From positions 62,001 through 126,000 of the forward strand of contig WTBT01000001.1 in NCBI GenBank assembly GCA_013138965.1: a stretch of 64,000 bases of DNA, in the 5' to 3' direction. The notes under the pieces are model-generated. The model saw nothing but the letters and a program-made list of their open reading frames with translations. It was not told the origin of the DNA and made no database searches. The position numbers were made by a program, and so were the translations under genes. The stretch comes from Candidatus Aegiribacteria sp. (GTDB taxonomy: Bacteria; Fermentibacterota; Fermentibacteria; Fermentibacterales; JCC-6). Positions 24,677 through 33,403 of the stretch are shown here, piece after piece (position 1 is the first letter of the stretch; each line of letters starts with the position of its first letter).

Positions 24677-26025
24677 GATGTACCCCCCCCGCAGATATCA
24701 GTTGCAGCTCTGACGTACCGGTCAATCTCATCCCGGGTTCGTTTTTCGGTGGCAGTAATAAGCATGGCGCCCTCTTCAAGCTCAACAACCGGCAATCCGG
24801 CCAGAATACCGTGTTCGATCATTCTGTCCCTGAGTTCAATTGAAGAAACAGGGAACGAGATGACGAATTCTCTGAAGAACGGTGTATTCTCGAAAACTCG
24901 GGAAACACCGTGAATTTCAAGGAGTTTCTTCTCGAGATAATGACTTTTGTGGTAACACTGGCTGGAGATTTCCCGGAATCCCCGCTCACCCATCAGTGAA
25001 AGGTAAACCGTATTAGCGAGGGCCATCAGGGCCTGGTTGGAACAGATGTTGCTTGTAGCCTTATTCCTCCTGATATGTTGCTCACGGGTTTGGAGGGTCA
25101 GAACGTAGCCGGTCTGCCCTGCACGATCAGTGGTCCTGCCTATTATCCTCCCGGGCATTTTCCTTGCAAGTTTTGTTCTAGCAGCCATGAAACCGACGCA
25201 GGGGCCGCCAAAGGACATGGGTATTCCCATACTCTGGCCTTCTCCCACAACTATATCAGCCCCGGCGTCTCCAGGTGACCGGAGAAGTGGCAGGGCTACA
25301 GGGTCGGCAGCAACAATGAAAAGCCCCTTACATTCATGAATCAGCTCCGCAACGGGTTGCAGATCCTCAATGAGACCGAAATAGTTCGGATACTGGGTAA
25401 GAACGGCTGCAGTACCGCCTTCGATAAGGTTCCCTGCGGTTTCAAGATCGAGAGTACCATCCTCAAGGAAAGGGATCTCGCTTATCTCAAAATCTTCTTT
25501 TCTCAGGTAAGTCCTTATGACATCAAGCCATCTGGGATTGAGCGAACCGGCAACCAGTACCCTCTGCTTCCTTGTGATTCGCATGGCCATAAGGCAGGCT
25601 TCGGCTGCGGCGGATGCGCCGTCGTACATGCAGGCATTTGCCATCTCCATTCCCGTAAGCCTTGCGATCATGGTCTGATATTCGAAAATCGCCTGAAGAG
25701 TGCCCTGGCTTACTTCAGCCTGATAGGGCGTGTAAGCTGTATAGAATTCACTTCTGAGAAGAATATGGTCTACAGCCGCGGGAATGAAATGATCGTAGGC
25801 GCCGGCTCCCATGAAACAGGTCAGATCAGCTCCCGTGTTTCTGCGGGCGAATTCCTCGAATTCGAGGGTCAGCTCGAACTCCGAAAGCGGTTCGGGAATC
25901 TGGAGATTTTCCTTCAGCCTGAATTTTTCCGGGACCGGTTCAAGCAGATCCTCGAATTTCTCCAAGCCGATAGCGCGGAACATCTTCTCCCTCTGCTCCG
26001 GGCCGTTCGGTACGAATCTGCTCAT
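24673..26025 (-). CDS. gcvPA: Glycine dehydrogenase (decarboxylating) subunit 1
   Basis: This 450-residue protein is the N-terminal half of split P-protein, dimerising with GcvPB. Recognisable segments are FMGAGAYDHFIPAAVDHIL, YTAYTPYQAEVSQGTLQAIF, YDGASAAAEA and VVGEGQSMGIPMSFGGPCVG. It begins 3 bases after the gcvH stop and ends by overlapping gcvPB. The last codons include a run of eight cytosines on the plus strand (the CGGGTS C-terminus), a possible slippage site of little consequence because it lies at the very end. Confidence 0.97.
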   Translation of the reverse strand: MSRFVPNGPEQREKMFRAIGLEKFEDLLEPVPEKFRLKENLQIPEPLSEFELTLEFEEFARRNTGADLTCFMGAGAYDHFIPAAVDHILLRSEFYTAYTPYQAEVSQGTLQAIFEYQTMIARLTGMEMANACMYDGASAAAEACLMAMRITRKQRVLVAGSLNPRWLDVIRTYLRKEDFEISEIPFLEDGTLDLETAGNLIEGGTAAVLTQYPNYFGLIEDLQPVAELIHECKGLFIVAADPVALPLLRSPGDAGADIVVGEGQSMGIPMSFGGPCVGFMAARTKLARKMPGRIIGRTTDRAGQTGYVLTLQTREQHIRRNKATSNICSNQALMALANTVYLSLMGERGFREISSQCYHKSHYLEKKLLEIHGVSRVFENTPFFREFVISFPVSSIELRDRMIEHGILAGLPVVELEEGAMLITATEKRTRDEIDRYVRAATDICGGGTS

Positions 26026-26028
26026 TGG

Positions 26029-26412
26029 CTACTCACCGATGAATTCAGTGTACTCTACGGCACTCTTGAGGCTTGTGAATCCCGACGGATCATCGGTTTT
26101 CACTACAATCAGCCAACCCTTTTCATAAGAACTCTCGTTGATAAGAGCTGGTTCATCCTCAAGATCCCCGTTAACCCTCACAACCTTACAGTCGAATGGA
26201 GCGTAGAAATCCTCGGCAGTCTTCACCGCTTCAAGAGTACCCAGAATATCACCGGAATTAAAATCCTGCATGCCGGGAAATTCTACCATAACGATCTCGC
26301 CCATCTGATCCTGAGCGTAGAATGTAAGGCCTATCATGTATTCGCCGTTTCCCAGATCCTTGATCCATTCGTGCGTTTCGGTATAACGGAGTTCTTCGGG
26401 AATATTAGACAT
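26029..26412 (-). CDS. gcvH: Glycine cleavage system H protein
   Basis: This 127-residue lipoyl carrier shuttles the aminomethyl group between P- and T-proteins. The lipoylation site is in LGTLEAVKTAEDFYAP, with the acceptor lysine at residue 64. The N-terminal IPEELRYTETHEWIK and C-terminal YEKGWLIVVK are typical of the family. Start 26412 follows TAGGAGGAAATA. It lies between gcvT and gcvPA in the operon. Lipoylation enzymes are not in the window. Confidence 0.97.
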   Translation of the reverse strand: MSNIPEELRYTETHEWIKDLGNGEYMIGLTFYAQDQMGEIVMVEFPGMQDFNSGDILGTLEAVKTAEDFYAPFDCKVVRVNGDLEDEPALINESSYEKGWLIVVKTDDPSGFTSLKSAVEYTEFIGE

Positions 26413-26427
26413 TATTTCCTCCTAGCG

Positions 26428-27525
26428 TTACTTTCTGCTGCCGTCTTTGTAGAATGGCAGTTTGACAGTTTTAACCGGAATTCTCTTTCCTCTAACCTCG
26501 GCCTCAAGCACCGTATCCTTTTTATGAAATCCTTTTTCAACAAATGCAAGGCAGACTCCGTATCCGAGGGTCGGAGCCAGGGAACCGCTTGTGACTACTC
26601 CAACTTTTCTGTTGCCTTCAAAGAGTTCAGCACCCTGCCTTGGAAATCCATTCCCCTGAACCTCCAGCCCTACGATATACCTGGCCGGTTTTTCCTTTTT
26701 CTGCCTGGCCATCACTTCGCGGCCTATGAATTCCTTATCTGTCTTGAGTTTTACAACCCACCCGAGCTTGGCTTCCATAGGAGTGGTTGTATAGTCCATA
26801 TCGTTTCCATAGAGAAGGTATCCTACCTCAAGCCGTAAAGTATCCCTGGCGCCCAATCCCACAGGCTTTATCTCGAACTCTTCCCCGGCTTCCATGACAG
26901 CGTCCCATACGGTTTCAGCGTCTTCCGATCTGATGTAGATCTCGAATCCGTCCTCACCTGTGTAACCGGTTCTTGCTATAAGGGCTTTTTTTCCGGCAAA
27001 GACTCCGGACGTGTGGGAATAGTAACCTATATCCTGGAGTTTTTCATCGGTAAGCTTCCGGGCTACTTTTTCGGCATCGGGACCCTGTATGGCAACAAGG
27101 GCTGTTTCATCACTCTCGTTGGTCAGATCTATGCTGTAGCCTGCCGTATGATTGTTCACCCATGCCCAGTCCTTCTCGATGTTGGACGCGTTGACAATCA
27201 TCAGGTAGTCATCCTCTGACAATCGGTATACGACAAGGTCATCTACAATACCGGCATCAGGATAGCACATTGTTGAATAATAAGCCTTTCCGGGCTCAAC
27301 TTCAGAATCATTGGTCAGAAGGTAATCCAGAAACTTCGAAGCGTCTTTTCCCTTCACTCTGAATTCACCCATGTGTGAAAGGTCGAAGACACCCACTCCG
27401 GAGCGGACGGCATTATGCTCTTCCTTTACTGTCGTGTACTTGATAGGCATGATATAACCGGCAAAGGATTCCATCCTGGCACCTAGTTTGAGATGTTTGT
27501 CGTGCAAGGCTGTTTTTTTATCCAT
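26428..27525 (-). CDS. gcvT: Aminomethyltransferase (glycine cleavage T protein)
   Basis: This 365-residue enzyme takes the aminomethyl group from H-protein, transfers one carbon to tetrahydrofolate and releases ammonia. Family marks include FDLSHMGEFRVKG, ARTGYTGEDGFEIYI, LGARDTLRLEVGYLLYGNDM and the C-terminal barrel (GFPRQGAELFEGNRKVGVVT). Length is typical. Start 27525 is preceded by ACAGGAGAAG. It is the first gene of the operon. I see no glycine riboswitch upstream; the 5' region is occupied from 27562 by a MITE-like repeat, so regulation must be by other means or by a lost leader. Confidence 0.97.
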   Translation of the reverse strand: MDKKTALHDKHLKLGARMESFAGYIMPIKYTTVKEEHNAVRSGVGVFDLSHMGEFRVKGKDASKFLDYLLTNDSEVEPGKAYYSTMCYPDAGIVDDLVVYRLSEDDYLMIVNASNIEKDWAWVNNHTAGYSIDLTNESDETALVAIQGPDAEKVARKLTDEKLQDIGYYSHTSGVFAGKKALIARTGYTGEDGFEIYIRSEDAETVWDAVMEAGEEFEIKPVGLGARDTLRLEVGYLLYGNDMDYTTTPMEAKLGWVVKLKTDKEFIGREVMARQKKEKPARYIVGLEVQGNGFPRQGAELFEGNRKVGVVTSGSLAPTLGYGVCLAFVEKGFHKKDTVLEAEVRGKRIPVKTVKLPFYKDGSRK

Positions 27526-27561
27526 ACGACTTCTCCTGTACTAAACTTGCTCCCAGGAGCC

Positions 27562-27709
27562 TGTCCGAGAATGAAACATTGGCATAAAACCCACACAACT
27601 GGCTATAATACTCGCATATTATCGTCAAATACATCCAGTATTCTCCTCAAATCTACGAGCATTCTATCTCAGCCGTGAGAATATTCTGCTCAATGTACAT
27701 TACCGGACA
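27562..27709. repeat. MITE-like dispersed repeat, copy 1
   Basis: The element is bounded by imperfect terminal inverted repeats: tgtccgagaatg on the left and cattaccggaca on the right, 10 of 12 positions paired. Its interior matches the copy at 63738-63865 in several blocks, such as atcaaataca, cattctatctcagcc and ctgctcaatg. Read on the minus strand, both copies encode a degraded peptide ending LxVFDDN, which could be the tail of a lost transposase. It sits 37 bases upstream of gcvT. Confidence 0.65.
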
Positions 27710-27720
27710 CACTCCTTGGA

Positions 27721-28359
27721 TTATTTCATGAAATATACGGGTATGAATTTACCAAAATGGGAGATGAAATGCAATGATGGCGGAAGGGCTTATTATAGAA
27801 AGAACGGCTTTCAATTAATGCTGTTATCCCGCCACGGCTGGTTAAGAAACTCATAAGGGAAGCACGTGGTTCCGAAGCCCCGGATTTCCTCGAAGTGCTT
27901 CTTGCTGAAGCTGTGGCGAGAAGATGGTTCCTGAAACAAAGAACCCCTTGCTGGAGAACACCCCAGCACCCGATCAACAACGGCAGGTACAGCCTTCTTT
28001 TTTCAAGCGGGAGAAGAGCAATTGTCGTGCCTGCGGCCAGACAACGGATTTCCTTCGATATATTGGCTAAAGCCGGGTGCGATTATCTGCTGACAGTTGA
28101 GATGATGGATACTTCTTCCGGATATGTGAAAGGGTTCTTCTGCCTGTTCGATATCCGAAAACCCGGGAACATCGGGTGGAGGCCCGACCTGAAAGCTCTG
28201 GACACCAGATCAATGGATGAGTTCCCCGAACTCCAGAAAAAACCTCAAAACTTCAGACTCAGCTATTTCCTTCAAAGCCTCAGACTCCTGATAATGGGAG
28301 ACAGAAAAGTCCCCCTTCCCCTGAAACCCCGCCCCCCTTCCGGGAGACGGGATTTTTAA
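27721..28359 (+). pseudogene. Remnant of an unrecognised gene with in-frame stops
   Basis: One reading frame from 27721 to 28359 looks protein-coding: LFHEIYGYEFTKMGDEMQ, stop, WRKGLL, stop, then IPPRLVKKLIREARGSEAPD onward to the end. It is interrupted by TGA near 27775 and TAG at 27796. A GTG at 27895 could start a shorter 154-residue product. The C-terminal part (FRLSYFLQSLRLLIMGDRKV) occurs again as a fragment at 32925-33040. No family is recognised. It starts next to the MITE-like repeat. I favour a decayed gene over a functional short one. Confidence 0.5.
28252..28320 (+). repeat. Direct repeat copy 1 (gene-fragment repeat)
   Basis: This 69-base segment is about 85 percent identical to 32934-33001, in the same orientation. 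Both encode a version of F(R/K)LSYFLQSxRLLIMGDRKV. The two copies bracket the segment carrying the FlgD remnant, the DUF4143 ATPase, the small DUF7713-like gene and the RecQ-like helicase. Confidence 0.75.
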
Positions 28360-28434
28360 CGACACCACGTTCAGAGCACTGTTTAAAGTTTCGAAGTAAA
28401 ACAGTCAGCATGAATGAGTGCTGACAACGCTCTT

Positions 28435-29062
28435 CTACTCCCTCCTCACGACAAAACTGCCGTTGCTTACATCAGAGCCGATGCTGCACTGATAAAGGTA
28501 TACTCCATTGGGCACTGGCGTTCCATCACCCGTATACCCGTTCCAGTGAAGAACACTGCCCGATTCAGCATGACCGCTCCAGATCATGCGGCCGGAAACA
28601 TCATAGATCTTCACCGATGCTTCCTCGCTGAGTTCAGCAACGGGAATCGCAAACATCCACTCTCCGTTTTCAGCACAGCGGGTAATCTCAACAGATGAAA
28701 CTGCGTTCTCAGATTCCCTTACTCCGTAAACACTGACCTCTGAAAGACCGGAAGCTCCGCGTATCCGCATGTAACGAACGGCATCGGCGCTGCTCCGTGA
28801 ATCAGCAATACTGATCCGTGATTCAGCCGCAAATTGGTGAAACTCCCTGTCAGAGCCGGCAACTTCAATTAGAAGAGAAGGTTCAACTGCACGGATTGCT
28901 TCAAGAGTTCCAACGGATTCAGCTGGAAATATGGTTTACACAGCATCATTCCAGGAGCGGGAAGCAAGCTCCGACATCCTCTTCCACGTGGATCAATACG
29001 GCACTCTGGCCAATGTGGTAGATCCTGATCTGTTCCCCAGGATACTCTTTCTGGAATTGGAG
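28435..29062 (-). pseudogene. C-terminal remnant of a secreted FlgD-tailed protein, frameshifted
   Basis: The intact part, 28435-28935, encodes an FlgD-like/type IX-style tail: SVKIYDVSGRMIWSG, GDGTPVPNGVYLYQCSI and a C-terminal VVRRE. Upstream the frame hits TAA at 28936, while a neighbouring frame continues with FQKEYPGEQIRIYHIGQSAV and stops at 28946. This indicates a frameshift near 28945. No signal peptide or start codon is present. It is a broken copy of the kind of surface protein encoded at 1778 and 7806. An ATG at 28770 could allow a short 111-residue product, but without a signal peptide it would not be exported. Confidence 0.65.
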
Positions 29063-29228
29063 GATTGATCCAGAGAGAGAGCAGGCAGACGCCGTAAAAC
29101 TGCATTCAGCCCGATAATCGGATCACGGAAAGTGATGGCATAAATTCGGGATTTTCCGAATATGTGGTACCACTTTTTCTCTTTTTACCGGAAAGTTGTA
29201 CTATTTTGTGGCACTCAATACATTAACT

Positions 29229-29305
29229 GGTACCACTTAATGTCTGCGTATTACACTTATTGACTTTCTGCAATAGTTTTCTATATTTGTTCTATGAAAA
29301 GAACC
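29229..29305 (+). promoter_or_regulatory. Promoter of the DUF4143 ATPase gene; repeated at 30873
   Basis: TTGACT at 29260-29265, a 16-base spacer and TATATT at 29282-29287 form a good promoter. The -10 ends 7 bases before the ATG at 29294 and no Shine-Dalgarno sequence is seen, so the transcript may be leaderless. The whole segment, including ATGAAAAGAAC, is similar to the region before the RecQ-like gene. Confidence 0.6.
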
Positions 29306-30658
29306 ATAGAAACAGATCTTCAGCACTGGAAAAATCAAGCATCTCGAAAACCTCTGCTTTTAAGGGGGGTTCGTCAGTCCGGTAAGACATATCTGCTTAA
29401 AGAACTCTTTGGGCCATCATTTCCAAAAGTACACTATTTTGATCTGGAGCAGAACTTAGCGACAGCAACCATATTCAACAGAGATTCTCTTAAGTCCACA
29501 GAGCTGGTAAAGGCTCTTGAGCAGATCTCACAAGACACGATTAACATTTACTCTGATCTGATTATTCTGGATGAGATACAGGCTTCACCAAGAGCTCTTA
29601 CTTCTCTGAAATACTTTGCTCAGGAGATGCCAAAGGCATACATCGCAGCCACTGGAAGTCTCCTGGGAGTCAGTCTGGGGAAAGCCTCCTTCCCCGTGGG
29701 CAAAGTCGATTTTCTGGACGTTAACCCCATGAGTTTCACTGAGTTCCTGGAAGGTATGGGCGAGCACCGTGCAAATGCAACTCTTAAGGATCTTATCTTT
29801 GAAAAATCATTGGATGAATTCTATCACAACCGATTATGGGGTTTATTCAGTGAATACCTTTCCGTGGGTGGTATGCCTGAAGCAGTTAACTGCTACAAAG
29901 ATCTCAGAAGCAAAAGTCTCTTCCATGCAACTGAAGAAGTAAGCAAAATCATGAATAATCTTGTTAACAGCTACCTGGCAGACATTGCAAAACACTCAGG
30001 TAATGAGAATTCAATGCATATTGCGGAAATTCTCAGAAACATTCCTGCACAACTGGGTAGAGAAACAGATGGAAATGCGGATAGATTCAGGTTCAAAGGA
30101 ATAATTCCAGGGAAAGTTAGATATCGTGATCTTGCCGGAGCCATCAACTGGCTGGTAGCCAGTAGCATTCTTCTGAAAGTACCAATTGCCAACAGAGGGG
30201 AGCAACCTCTTTCTGTCTGGGAATCTTGCACCAGATTTAAATTGTATCTGCATGACATCGGGGTGCTTTCACACCTGGCTGAGATGCCGCTTTTGAAAAC
30301 GGATGCTTTCCTTCCAGGTTTCTACAAAGGCTGGGTTGCTGAAAACTTTGTAGCTCAGGAGCTGACAGCATCTGGAATAAGTCAGCTGCATAGCTGGCAG
30401 GCAGGCAAGTCTGAAGTAGAGTTCGTCCTTCAATCAGATGGCATTTCAATTCCAGTTGAAGTAAAAGCAGGCAGAAGAACGCAAGCTAAGTCTGCTGGTG
30501 TCTTCGCTAAAAAACACTCTTCACCCCTGGTGATCAAACTGGGTTTCTGGACAAATTCACTAACCGACAGGAACAGGCCGACTCTCAACCTGCCACTCTA
30601 TGCTGCTGGCCTTCTTGCAGATAGAAACAGAATCCAGAGTTGTTTCAACGGCACATAA
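29294..30658 (+). CDS. DUF4143 family AAA ATPase
   Basis: This 454-residue protein has an AAA_14-type ATPase domain. The Walker A motif is RGVRQSGKTYLLKELFG (residues 26-34) and the Walker B motif is LIILDEIQASPRAL (about residue 90). A sensor-like YIAATGSLLGVSLG follows. The C-terminal DUF4143 part is nuclease-like, with FKLYLHDIGVLSHL and the EVEFVLQSDGISIPVEVKAG stretch, whose E-x-K resembles restriction-endonuclease folds. Such proteins are widespread and mobile in bacteria and archaea; their role is unknown, with links to defence or toxin systems proposed. The start at 29294 agrees with the promoter and the MKRT start. Composition is more AT-rich than the core genes, suggesting transfer. 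Confidence 0.85.
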   Translation: MKRTIETDLQHWKNQASRKPLLLRGVRQSGKTYLLKELFGPSFPKVHYFDLEQNLATATIFNRDSLKSTELVKALEQISQDTINIYSDLIILDEIQASPRALTSLKYFAQEMPKAYIAATGSLLGVSLGKASFPVGKVDFLDVNPMSFTEFLEGMGEHRANATLKDLIFEKSLDEFYHNRLWGLFSEYLSVGGMPEAVNCYKDLRSKSLFHATEEVSKIMNNLVNSYLADIAKHSGNENSMHIAEILRNIPAQLGRETDGNADRFRFKGIIPGKVRYRDLAGAINWLVASSILLKVPIANRGEQPLSVWESCTRFKLYLHDIGVLSHLAEMPLLKTDAFLPGFYKGWVAENFVAQELTASGISQLHSWQAGKSEVEFVLQSDGISIPVEVKAGRRTQAKSAGVFAKKHSSPLVIKLGFWTNSLTDRNRPTLNLPLYAAGLLADRNRIQSCFNGT

Positions 30659-30681
30659 CAAAGTCAGACTATGGATACAAC

Positions 30682-30843
30682 ATGATGCACGATGAACTCA
30701 AAGGAAGAATTACCTGCGATGCCCAGGGCGAACCAGCACTGATCGTTGATAGAATTCATCTCACTATAGACGACCTCGGACACATTATTTCTTCCAGTGA
30801 AGGGTTCGAGTTTTCGCTTAAAATAGTAGAGTCACTTATCTGA
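30682..30843 (+). CDS. Small DUF7713-like protein
   Basis: This protein of about 53 residues starts MMHDELKGRITCDAQGEPAL. The core, PALIVDRIHLTIDDLGHIIS followed by EGFEFSLKI, resembles small proteins I know as DUF7713. These are single-domain, beta-rich and of unknown function. The frame is open upstream into the ATPase gene (TTG or ATG at 30640), but the paired ATGs at 30682 and 30685 are the likely starts; no strong ribosome binding site is visible. It begins 23 bases after the ATPase gene and may be cotranscribed with it. Confidence 0.5.
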   Translation: MMHDELKGRITCDAQGEPALIVDRIHLTIDDLGHIISSSEGFEFSLKIVESLI

Positions 30844-30872
30844 CCAACTGTTATACACGAAAACATAAAAGT

Positions 30873-30944
30873 GGTAATACTTAATGCCATTACATTACAC
30901 TTTGACTTGCTGTATACTTTTCATGTTTGATTATGAAAAGAACA
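30873..30944 (+). promoter_or_regulatory. Second copy of the ATPase promoter segment
   Basis: This segment is roughly 70 percent identical to 29229-29305. It keeps the TTGACT hexamer (30902-30907) and ATGAAAAGAAC (30933-30943), but its -10 is weaker. That ATG is in frame with the RecQ-like gene, nine codons before the ATG with a good ribosome binding site. It suggests promoter capture or duplication. Confidence 0.55.
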
Positions 30945-30959
30945 AAGGAGATCACAAGC

Positions 30960-32885
30960 ATGTTTGCTATTCACAGCATTCTTAAAGAAACATTTGGATT
31001 CAATGAATTCAAACCCGGTCAGCAACAGGTAATTACCGACCTTGTAGCAGGCAATTCCAGCATTGCAATCTTCCCCACCGGTGCTGGTAAATCTTTGTGT
31101 TATCAACTACCTTCTCTTCTTGAGCCTGGAATGACCCTGGTGATCTCTCCCCTCCTGTCTTTGATGAAAGATCAGCTTGACTTCCTGGAATCGAAAAATA
31201 TCGCAGCAGCAAAACTTGATTCTGGAATGAGTTCTGATGATTACAAAAACACTCTTGAAGCTGCCAGGCATGGGAACCTGAAAATTTTACTGATAGCCGT
31301 TGAGCGATTTAAAAACGAGCGGTTCAGAACTCAACTGAAGCAGATGAATGTATCTCTTCTGGTTGTAGATGAAGCTCATTGTATTTCGGAGTGGGGGCAC
31401 AACTTCAGACCGGATTATCTGAAAATACCCAAATTCGCGGAGGAATTCGGCATTTCAAAAGTATTGCTGTTAACTGCCACAGCCACTGCAAATGTAGTAA
31501 CCGACATGTGCAGTAAATTTGACATTCCCGGGAAGAGTGTTTTTCAAACAGGCTTCTATCGGAAAAACCTGTTTCTCCGTGTTCATCCTGTAGTTCAGGA
31601 AGATAAAGATGCGCACCTCCTGGAAGTTCTGGCGGGTAAACCGCAAGGATCGGCAATAGTCTATGTGACACAGCAGAAAACTGCCGAGCATGTTGCTGGA
31701 ATGCTGAAAGAAAATGGTGTAACTGCTGAACCGTACCATGCTGGAATGGAAAACGAATTAAGAGACTCTATTCAGAACCTGTTCATGTCCGGCAAAACTG
31801 ACACAGTTGTGGCCACAATCGCCTTTGGAATGGGAATTGACAAAAGAGACATCCGGAAGGTAATCCATTACGACCTGCCAAAGTCAATCGAAAGCTACAG
31901 TCAGGAAATCGGCCGGGCAGGCAGAGATGGACATCCTTCTCTATGCTGTCTTATGGGCAACAAAGACGGTGTGCCTGTACTGGAAAACTTCACCTATGGA
32001 GACACTCCTGAATACAGTAACATTCGACAAGTTCTGGAATTAATAGCATCCACTGAAGGAAACACCTTTGAGGTTCATCCATACAGATTGAGTAAAATAT
32101 CGGACATTCGATTACTTGCATTAAAAACTCTCCTGGTGTATCTGGAACTGGCAAAGATCATCAGCCCGCTTTATACCTTCTTTGAATCATACACCTTAAA
32201 ATTCATAACTTCTGCTGAGGACATCCTTTCAAACTTCTCTAATGGGAGGAAAGAATTTGTAAAGACCATTCTAAACAACTGCAAAACCGCCAGAATGTGG
32301 ACCACAGTAGATATAGAGAAAATTGTAATTGAGTCCGGATCAGATCGCCAGCGGATTCTAACTGCTCTGGAATACTTCGATGAAAAGGAATGGATCAGCC
32401 TTCGTCCCAGAATTTCCGTAGATGTGTTTGAGATTCTTCACAGGGAATTCGAGATTGATTCAACTGCCCGGAAACTGGCAGCTCTCTTCTCTCAAAAGGA
32501 AGAGAAGGATATTTCCCGTATTCACTCAATGATAAAATTCTTCGAGAAAGATCAGTGCCTGGCCAGAAATCTGTCTGCCTACTTCGGAGAAAATCTTGCA
32601 GAGAACTGCAACCGCTGCTCCGTCTGTTTGAATAAAGTACCGGCTCACTTACCGTTTACAAAACTTCCAACTCTCGGACAATATGATTTTGAAACTCTTG
32701 TTCAGCCACTGGTTGATGCGGCGGATTCTCCACTATCAGTTAATCAGATAGCACACTATTTCTGTGGGATACCCACGCCCCGGCTTGTTCAGTACAAAGC
32801 CAGACAGATGGCCGGTTTCAGCCAGCTTGCGGCGTACAACTACAAAGCCGTAAAAGAATGGGTTCAATCACACAACAACGATTAG
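30960..32885 (+). CDS. RecQ-family ATP-dependent DNA helicase
   Basis: This protein of about 641 residues has all RecQ helicase motifs. Motif 0 is FKPGQQQVI, Walker A is FPTGAGKSLCYQLPS (around residue 40), the Walker B box is DEAHCISEWGHNFRPDY (around 138), then LLTATAT and the motif VI region IGRAGRDGHPS. A RecQ zinc-binding cluster follows near the C-terminus (CNRCSVC with an upstream Cys). It unwinds DNA 3' to 5' in repair. It is longer and more divergent than core RecQ and has no recognisable HRDC domain. I choose start 30960, with AAAGGAG 9 bases upstream; an in-frame ATG at 30933 comes from the duplicated promoter. AT-rich, accessory context. Confidence 0.85.
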   Translation: MFAIHSILKETFGFNEFKPGQQQVITDLVAGNSSIAIFPTGAGKSLCYQLPSLLEPGMTLVISPLLSLMKDQLDFLESKNIAAAKLDSGMSSDDYKNTLEAARHGNLKILLIAVERFKNERFRTQLKQMNVSLLVVDEAHCISEWGHNFRPDYLKIPKFAEEFGISKVLLLTATATANVVTDMCSKFDIPGKSVFQTGFYRKNLFLRVHPVVQEDKDAHLLEVLAGKPQGSAIVYVTQQKTAEHVAGMLKENGVTAEPYHAGMENELRDSIQNLFMSGKTDTVVATIAFGMGIDKRDIRKVIHYDLPKSIESYSQEIGRAGRDGHPSLCCLMGNKDGVPVLENFTYGDTPEYSNIRQVLELIASTEGNTFEVHPYRLSKISDIRLLALKTLLVYLELAKIISPLYTFFESYTLKFITSAEDILSNFSNGRKEFVKTILNNCKTARMWTTVDIEKIVIESGSDRQRILTALEYFDEKEWISLRPRISVDVFEILHREFEIDSTARKLAALFSQKEEKDISRIHSMIKFFEKDQCLARNLSAYFGENLAENCNRCSVCLNKVPAHLPFTKLPTLGQYDFETLVQPLVDAADSPLSVNQIAHYFCGIPTPRLVQYKARQMAGFSQLAAYNYKAVKEWVQSHNND

Positions 32886-32933
32886 TCATATTCTTCGTTT
32901 GCAGAATTGCAGTCTGCCATCATTCAGAAAAAA

Positions 32934-33001
32934 TTCAAACTCAGCTACTTCCTCCAGAGCACCAGGCTTCTGATAATGGGCGACAGAAAAGTCCCCCTTC
33001 C
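32934..33001 (+). repeat. Direct repeat copy 2 (gene-fragment repeat)
   Basis: This matches 28252-28320 and reads FKLSYFLQSTRLLIMGDRKV in the same frame sense. The open frame around it, from about 32925 to 33040, is only a fragment with no start, so this is a truncated copy of the gene remnant at 27721. Confidence 0.75.
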
Positions 33002-33077
33002 TATCCCCCACGGATTTGACAATAAATCATGTGAGTATTGATGTGCCTGGCAGAGAAAGAACAGGAGGAGAATGCGG

Positions 33078-33392
33078 ATGGCAGAGTTTAATAACGTAAC
33101 GGTAGTGAAAAAAGCGAGCACATACTTCGAAGGTTCAGTAACCAGCAGGACCGTCATATTCCAGGACGGCTCAAAGAAAACTCTCGGGATCATGATGCCT
33201 GGAGAGTACGAGTTTAATACTGCCGATAGGGAGCTTATGGAGATTCTTGCCGGAGAGGCAGAAGTACTTCTTCCAGGAGAAGAAAGCTGGAGTGTGTTCA
33301 GAGAAGGGGATGTATTCGAGGTGAGGGCGGATTCATCTTTCAAAATACGCACCAAGGGCATACTGGATTACTGCTGTTCGTACATCAGCTGA
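33078..33392 (+). CDS. ppnP: Pyrimidine/purine nucleoside phosphorylase (DUF1255, PpnP)
   Basis: This protein of about 104 residues is a single-domain cupin. It contains [20 protein letters not shown], a central [20 protein letters not shown] and [20 protein letters not shown], ending [16 protein letters not shown], all typical of YaiE/PpnP. The Escherichia coli enzyme splits many nucleosides with phosphate. Length is standard. Of two in-frame ATGs (33072 and 33078), the second has the better distance from AGGAGGAG. It stands alone on the plus strand, convergent with the small membrane gene at 33404. Confidence 0.93.
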   Translation: MAEFNNVTVVKKASTYFEGSVTSRTVIFQDGSKKTLGIMMPGEYEFNTADRELMEILAGEAEVLLPGEESWSVFREGDVFEVRADSSFKIRTKGILDYCCSYIS

Positions 33393-33403
33393 AATTCTGC
33401 TGA

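Noticed and set aside
24673..24700. Phase-variable homopolymer in gcvPA
   Set aside because: The eight-base run lies in the last codons, so slippage would alter only the extreme C-terminus; no switching role is likely.
25336..26838. Plus-strand open frame of 500 codons
   Set aside because: It runs antisense through gcvPA, gcvH and gcvT, whose identities are certain. It is an effect of codon bias on the other strand.
27526..27561. Glycine riboswitch before gcvT
   Set aside because: Only 36 bases separate gcvT from the MITE-like repeat and no glycine-aptamer helices can be drawn in or beyond it.
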